Source: Apoderus coryli (Eukaryota > Arthropoda > Insecta > Coleoptera > Attelabidae). From it: 64,000 bases of DNA. A model generated the notes under the pieces. That model was not told the DNA's origin. It ran no database searches and saw only the letters and a list, made by a program, of their open reading frames with translations. The translations under genes and the position numbers were made by a program. The stretch is taken from the NCBI GenBank assembly GCA_911728435.2, contig OU452206.1, positions 13,670,297 to 13,734,296 on the forward strand, written 5' to 3'. Positions 58,641 through 64,000 of the stretch are shown piece after piece (position 1 is the first letter of the stretch; each line of letters opens with the position of its first letter).

Positions 58641-59440
58641 ACGTGGGTAAGAAATTCATAACTGAGGATATAACAAGGTCCACTAGGAACTGTTTTTATA
58701 AAGAAGGGATGCAAAAGACTATTGGATCCCCATAGAGCACTGCGCCACGCTGAAACACCTACGAAAATAAAATTTGGATGCATTTTGAGTAAACAAAATC
58801 AAAGACTTGTATAGTGATAACATATCCTAGGTAAATAGGTAAATGCCAAACCTTTGCAAGACAATTTAATTGCAGCATATGCATTTAATATTGCAAACAC
58901 AGTATCCACAGTGACTTTTGGACAAAACAAAATATTTCTAAGAAATGCACTATTCATATAAAGTTTCAAAATAAAAGTTTATGCGATTGACCAGAGGGCG
59001 AACAGTAATTCGTCAGGATTTTCCGAAAAATCATATCATCGATGGCTCGCTTTGTGGGTGAGGTTTTAGCGGCGAGTTAGATGCACGTTCTCCAGGGAAA
59101 TACAATCACCTTTTCAACTTGTAGTTCAGTATAGTTAGCTACTGTATTTTGTTCATCTGTAAAGATAGGTGATTGTATTAGTAAACATTTATTCGTTGAA
59201 GATTTACATAGTTTTTTTTCTGAATTTTCCCACTTCAAGGTAGCATCTTTAATTTACAAACAATTTGATGAACATTGGCATATTAGTTTATGTCCAAGAT
59301 TTTGTTATAAAAATCGGTATAAACGTAAATTGTGCCTAACATTGTTAAACCAAATTACATGATTGAAGGCTACCAAAATTATGAGGTGATTTTGATGAGA
59401 AATATTAAATATCATTGATCAAATGAGGTGGACTTTCAAT
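58641..59440. other. No feature recognised
   Basis: AT-rich spacer before the mariner copy; the mariner's far terminal repeat was looked for here and not found. Confidence 0.4.
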
Positions 59441-59589
59441 TTTTTTTAGGTTCCTAATGCACTGTCCATCACGATCCGTCAATAATTCTGGGACCGCCGT
59501 GTGTACCGTTTCATGAACCTCCATATACTCACTCATTCAAGTTGTAGCCGTCACTGCCGGTGTGATTCAGTCCAGAAATCTTAGAGTCG

Positions 59590-60475
59590 GCATGGTACTT
59601 CAGCATTGGACTTAAATTTCTTTCCAGCAAGGATTCTCTTGAGATCTGAAAACAGGAAAAAGTCGCTGGGGGCTAAATCTGGAGAATCCAGCTTTGAATC
59701 GATCCAAAAGTGCACAGTAATAGTCGCTGTTGACGGTGGTTCCTTTTTGGATGTTGTGGAGGAATATTATCCCATTCGCGTTCCAAAATACAGCCGCCAT
59801 CACCTTACCGGCCGCCTGTTGCGTCCTTGCTCGCTTTGCGCTTTGCGTCGATTGCTTTCCACTCAGCTGACTGTCTTTTGGATTCTGGTGTGTAATAGTG
59901 AAGTCATGTTTTATCCATTGTCACATATCGACGATAGAATTCCATTTTAACAGCGCCAAACACTCCTCTGAAGCATCAATTCGTTGTTGTTTTTGGTCGA
60001 CTGTGAGCTCTGCGGCACCCACTTTGCACAGAGCTTTCACATACTCAAATGTTCGTGTAAAATCGTAAAAACACTACCATCTGATATCTTTACAATGTCA
60101 GCTAGCTCGTGCATCTTCAATTTGCGATCGTTCATAACCAATTTGTGAATTTTTTTGACATTTTTTGGAATAAGAGTCTCATTTGGGCGTCGACTGAGCT
60201 TTGCATCGTTTGTGCTGGTACGCCCACGTTTAAATTCAGCAATCCACTTCTCCACCATTTTTTTGGATAGAGCAGAGTTCCGATTATGTTTATCAAGACA
60301 TTGTTTGGTAGGCCACTGTATTTTTTCATCAAAAAGCCATGCTTTATCAAGACTCGAAATTCACCTTTTTCCATTTTTTTTTAATAACAAACGTTGCCTC
60401 ACACAAAATGCTAGAACTCACGAATCAATAGTCAGATTGCTGTCAAATTTATACACGTATCGTTTGAAGGTCCGT
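59590..60475 (-). pseudogene. Mariner element, transposase frameshifted and internally deleted
   Basis: Minus strand from 60374: MEKGEFRVLIKHGFLMKK (first HTH), a frame change, then WRSGLLNLNVG/KWIAEFKRGRTST (linker), SRRPNETLIPKNVKKIHKL and RKLKMHELADIVKISDGSV (second HTH). Further on, VFWNANGIIFLHNIQKGTTV and YYCALLDRFK fit the block after the first catalytic Asp, followed directly by SPDLAPSDFFLFSDLKRIL, so the block with the second Asp (HxDNAxxH) has been deleted. A probable 5' terminal repeat (TTAGTACGGACCTTCAAACG, minus strand) ends near 60475. The other end is missing. Confidence 0.85.
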
Positions 60476-60573
60476 ACTAAATAAAAATCATATGGAAAAA
60501 AATCTTAGTAACGCCATCTATGTGTCATCCTACGGACTTATTGGAAGACCTAATATATGTACATCAAACAGCG

Positions 60574-60830
60574 TCTGCTCCACAAAATTATTTATTTATT
60601 CTTTTCCTTTCTTGGAATTTAAGGTTCTATTTTATAAGCGATTTTTTCTTTCTTTTGAAATATTTTTATTTCATGTCAATAGTACAACGTTTCGGTTTAT
60701 TCGCCTCCCTCAGGTACATCTCTTTTCTTACCAACATCGCATGATTCTGTAGAATTTTTTAGTTGTATACCACTGCGATGTGGTAAGAAAAGAGATGTAC
60801 CTGAGGAAGGCCAATAAGCCGAAACGTTGC
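60574..60830. repeat. Second inverted repeat with hammerhead-ribozyme-like cores
   Basis: Arms at about 60685-60742 and 60772-60829 are reverse complements around a 30-bp loop. The plus-strand core at 60801-60825 reads CTGAGGA, then GGC-CAATAA-GCC as stem II, then GAAAC; the other arm has the same on the minus strand (60689-60713). GGTA upstream (60782) can pair with TACC overlapping the core start, a possible stem I. CGTCTGCTCCACAAAA at 60574 is shared with the 297-845 structure, placing both in one family. Confidence 0.5.
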
Positions 60831-61565
60831 TATGTAAACAAGGTTCGAGAAAAATACAATACTAAAAAAAATTATTTATATTTTTTCCGAAGTCATTCAT
60901 ATATCAAGGAGTGAATGAGGGAGATATAGAGTGGATGAGTTTTTTTAGGTGAATGTTCAAATTTCTTGGGGTGTTTTTAGGGTGCGAGTCATGTTTCGGT
61001 ATTGCACATGATGGTCACACAATTACAATGACATTGCAAAACTTAGACATGGAAATATGAACATCTATATGAATATTTCAGTGCCGTAGAAAATAGGGGG
61101 ATAAGAACTGTAATAACCCCGATAGCATGCCACTGGCAATTTTTTTAAAAAGATTGTTTCAGTCAAAAAATGATTTTTTTAAAGAACATATCGGTCACTA
61201 AATTTGAAAAGAATATTTTAAGACAAATTTTCGATTGTAAATTTGAACTTATGACACCCTGCATCTAGACAACAAAGCCCTTTGCGGATATATCGGGATC
61301 AGTAAACCAGATTTGGATTTAGTCTCTCGCTATACTGGACTACAGTACAATCAGCAGAAAGCAACCAACAAGCAGCGGTCAATCTGCAGGACGTCAATCA
61401 TCAAATTTTTGCTATGTCCATCCCTTGTAACGCAAATTACGCTGTGATGCCTTTAAACGTTTGCCCGGAAAAGCTTCAAGATAAATTAGATTTTGTGTGG
61501 AGAATTTCGGTCAGTAAAAAAACATTTTTTTCTTCTGTCAGTGCAAGTCGTGCAATATGAACATA
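60831..61565. other. No feature recognised
   Basis: AT-rich spacer with a stray ATGACACCCTGCATC end near 61250. Confidence 0.4.
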
Positions 61566-63500
61566 CGAGGCATGTTTTTAAAGTAAGTATCGTTTTGCAA
61601 TTAAAACATTATTTTAACCCATTAACGCCCGGAATTATTTTTTGTTTTAGATTTGATGTTTACTGGCTAATATGAGTTGATATTAGTGTATTAACAATGA
61701 AAAAAATTAGAAAAGAAAAAAAATCAAGTCGAGACCAAAAATATGAGCTGCTACCATATGGTATCACTGGGCGGCTAAGGTACAATGAATTAACACAGGA
61801 GTGTCACCGTAACGCACCAAATATATCTGAACTAATTCTCTTCTAACTGTAACTTTGTGGTTTTACTATGGTGTTTTGTGTATAGCAACCAAGCGTTGTT
61901 TATGGCAGCATTTAATATCCATGTAAATATATTTCAATACAACCCAACCCAACCCTAAAATCCTCAAATATACTTTTTTTCTCGGTCTGCAAGAATCCTT
62001 TGACGGATCCCAATATATTCTAGCATCTGTGGAAGCCATGGGTACTACTGAGTTATCTAGTATAAGTATTCCGGATTTTTTTTAGTATGTGTATGATATT
62101 CACCTCTTTTCTTTTTCGAGAAATACTTTTTATTGAGTAATGTGCATGATTTCGGTATTTGGTTTTCTCTTATAGTACCTACAGCACCATAGCCTAAATA
62201 TCGTAGATAACTGAATAGGCTGAACCCTGTAAACAGATTGTCAACATGAATATTGTAGCGTAAATCTTGATAACGAAATTTTTTAAGCATAACTGCTTGC
62301 TGATTTTCATAGAGCACTCCAATTTTTTACTAGACGATCATTGATTCAAGTATAATTTGGTTGTACGTGCATCTCCGTTTAATCGATCTGAATAAGACAT
62401 TCGTCTTGAATAAAAGTTGAAGGTTGTTCTTCATGTACCGTCGAAGATTCGACACTACTGTTACCCTTTCGAGTTTTGTCTGTGAATTTGATATTCACAG
62501 GTGCCCGTAGTGTCTACCCGTTAAAGTATGAATCATACCTCCCTTGTCCTCCTCTCCAGAGTCTTCGTCAGTCTCAATATTAGTTTCAGGGGGCCCAATA
62601 AATATCTCGTTTACTTGATTACCAATATTTTCATCGCCAAAAGCTATATCCAAAGCTTCGGACAATGTTAGTCCTATGAATTAAATCGCATATTATAGTA
62701 TCTAGTTTAAACGCCCAGTGATACCATTTGGTATCACCCTATACAATGTTGGTTTTAAAAACCGAGTGAAATAAATAACATCCTAGCATAGTATAACTCA
62801 AACCGAATACATTGCACTGATAATATTAAAAAAAAAAAAGTTAAACTCAATGGAATATATTTATTTACTTTCATTAAACAAATGTACATGGTTTTTCGAG
62901 GATAGAAAATTTGTAAATAAAATCAGGTTGTCACAACTTCCAGGGTAGCATAGCTTCTCCCGCGATCGTTATTATGCGATTGATGGTCTATGTTTAAGCC
63001 AAATGGTGAATAAAACTTGACCTCCACCTACTTTTCAAGGAATGCCGGACCCAATAGTAACAGCCATTTGCCATATACCATACGGTATCGCTGGGCGTTA
63101 ATGGGTTAATATGAAAGCATATACCTTAAACTATTTTTCAACATAATTTCCGTTGATATTAGACACTTATCATACTGTAGCTTTTGATGTCCTTACCTTA
63201 CTGGACTATCATCCATTGCAGCACTCTCGTTTTGACATCGTTCGCCTCGTCTAGGCCTTGTCCTCTCAGATGCTTCTTCAAATTTAAGGATAAATTGAAA
63301 TTAATGGGCGCAAGATCAGGGCTATATGATAGATGATCAATGTGTTCCCAGCCAAATGATCGGATCAATGTTTGCGTTTGATTTGCTGTGTGAGGCCTGT
63401 AATTGTTATGAAGCTAGACGATACCCGTGCTCAGCACGCCACGTTTTTGTTTTCGATTATTTATTAAATGACCTTGAGACAAGCTACTGGAGTTCATATA
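61566..63500 (-). mobile_element. Mariner element split by a piggyBac insertion
   Basis: A mariner-type terminus, TA|CGAGGCATGTTTTTAAAGT, starts at 61566. The element then breaks at the TTAA used by piggyBac and resumes at 63110. On the minus strand the resumed part encodes transposase pieces: KRGVLSTGIV, LHNNYRPHTANQTQTLI (the catalytic LHDN block with Asp changed to Asn), RSFGWEHIDHLSYSPDLAP, LNLKKHLRGQGL, then ANDVKTRVLQWM and YDKCLISTEIMLK at the C-terminus. Stops and the Asp change make it inactive. The other end is probably beyond 63500 and was not found. Confidence 0.8.
61618..63105 (-). mobile_element. piggyBac-type element, decayed, with TTAA target duplication
   Basis: Both ends are diagnostic: TTAA|CCCATTAACGCCC at 61614 and GGGCGTTAATGGG|TTAA ending 63109. 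1,488 bp, shorter than an autonomous copy (usually over 2 kb). A sub-terminal motif ACCATATGGTATCACTGGGCG recurs near 61753, 62712 (inverted) and 63075. Minus-strand coding pieces: an acidic N-terminal part at about 62690-62540 (EALDIAFGDENIGNQVNEIF, then ETDEDSGEED) and the 86-codon ORF at 62057-62317 with RYNIHVDNLFTGFSLFSYL and GAVGTIRENQIPKS, the DNLFTS/GTIREN block around the last catalytic Asp. Most of the catalytic core is deleted. Confidence 0.9.
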
Positions 63501-64000
63501 AGAGCTCTAGAACTTAATGGAGAGTTGTAACTTGACACACAGATCAAGTAATTCAAGACAACACAATAGAACATCAGGTAGCAGTCTATCAGACACGCCT
63601 AATTTTAATCTTATTCTTATACTGACAATGTTCACTCTCGTAAGAAGTCATAATATAACTATTATCCATATTGCTGGAGAGATATGTATACATATTCTCT
63701 TCTAAATAGTGGAGAACATCAGCCCCCTCGATGTGGAACATTAAAGTATTTTATTGCTTCTGTTGCTATAACAGTTATACTGTTACACACATTGCCCAAC
63801 AAGTCTGTTTTCATTCTTTTTTTATAATATGTTTTATTTAAACGGCCATTACGAGCTGTAAATGCTTCCTTCAATTCCCCACAAACGATCCTTTTTAATG
63901 TTGTTCTATGGTGTATGTTCGGGATTTTTAAATAAATTATTAGACAAAACGCTCCGTTTGTAGACCAGACAAGCCATTTTGATAAATTTCAATTTAATCG
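63501..64000. other. No feature recognised
   Basis: End of window. Possibly includes the rest of the mariner copy, but no inverted terminus was found. A short plus ORF (63517-63705) has no motif. Confidence 0.35.

Overview
The window looks like nuclear DNA from an insect: AT-rich, spliceosomal introns with GT/AG ends, and dense remnants of arthropod transposons (copia, mariner/Tc1, piggyBac, hAT, pogo, P-like, non-LTR elements). I cannot name the species. A holometabolous insect, perhaps a beetle, is a guess from the repeat flavour only.

The one clear host developmental gene is a Gfi-1/Senseless-family C2H2 zinc-finger factor on the + strand. Five exons are visible: 4742-5275, 5382-5529, 5692-5931, 5998-6179 and 42146-42339. 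All join in frame (432 codons including one split codon shared with an unseen upstream exon). They encode a Ser/Thr/Pro-rich N-terminal part and six zinc fingers whose order and spacing match Gfi-1. Fingers 5 and 6 sit beyond an intron of about 36 kb (6180-42145), which makes up more than half the window. After the TAG at 42337-42339 the frame stays open for 108 more codons, so stop-codon readthrough is a real candidate.

The large intron is a transposon depot. It holds a structurally near-complete copia-type element (10421-14872) with two 233-bp LTRs that look identical, a 5-bp target duplication, primer-binding site and polypurine tract, but with gag and pol in different frames inside the protease. 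It also holds several palindromic elements (8505-9150; 14898-16443 with a non-LTR element nested in one arm; 32151-36711, about 4.6 kb with repeat-built arms), hAT, Tc1 and pogo remnants, several 5'-truncated non-LTR elements, and a short P-like element with an 8-bp target duplication and a THAP-like first exon (39552-40437). A few non-repetitive stretches in the intron are possible regulatory islands.

Upstream of the zinc-finger exons (1-4740) are two nested inverted-repeat structures around an SGNH-hydrolase-like ORF with a lost nucleophile, a truncated non-LTR element, and a MITE whose end lies about 20 bp from a splice acceptor of the zinc-finger gene. Downstream (42.7-64 kb) are more non-LTR, mariner and pogo remnants, an intact intronless FERM-domain gene (53973-55367, possibly a retrogene), an inverted repeat with hammerhead-like cores (60574-60830), and a piggyBac remnant with TTAA ends inserted into a mariner copy (61566-63500).

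No rRNA, convincing tRNA, CRISPR array or bacterial-type operon was seen. Calls rest on reading motifs by eye; no database search was run.
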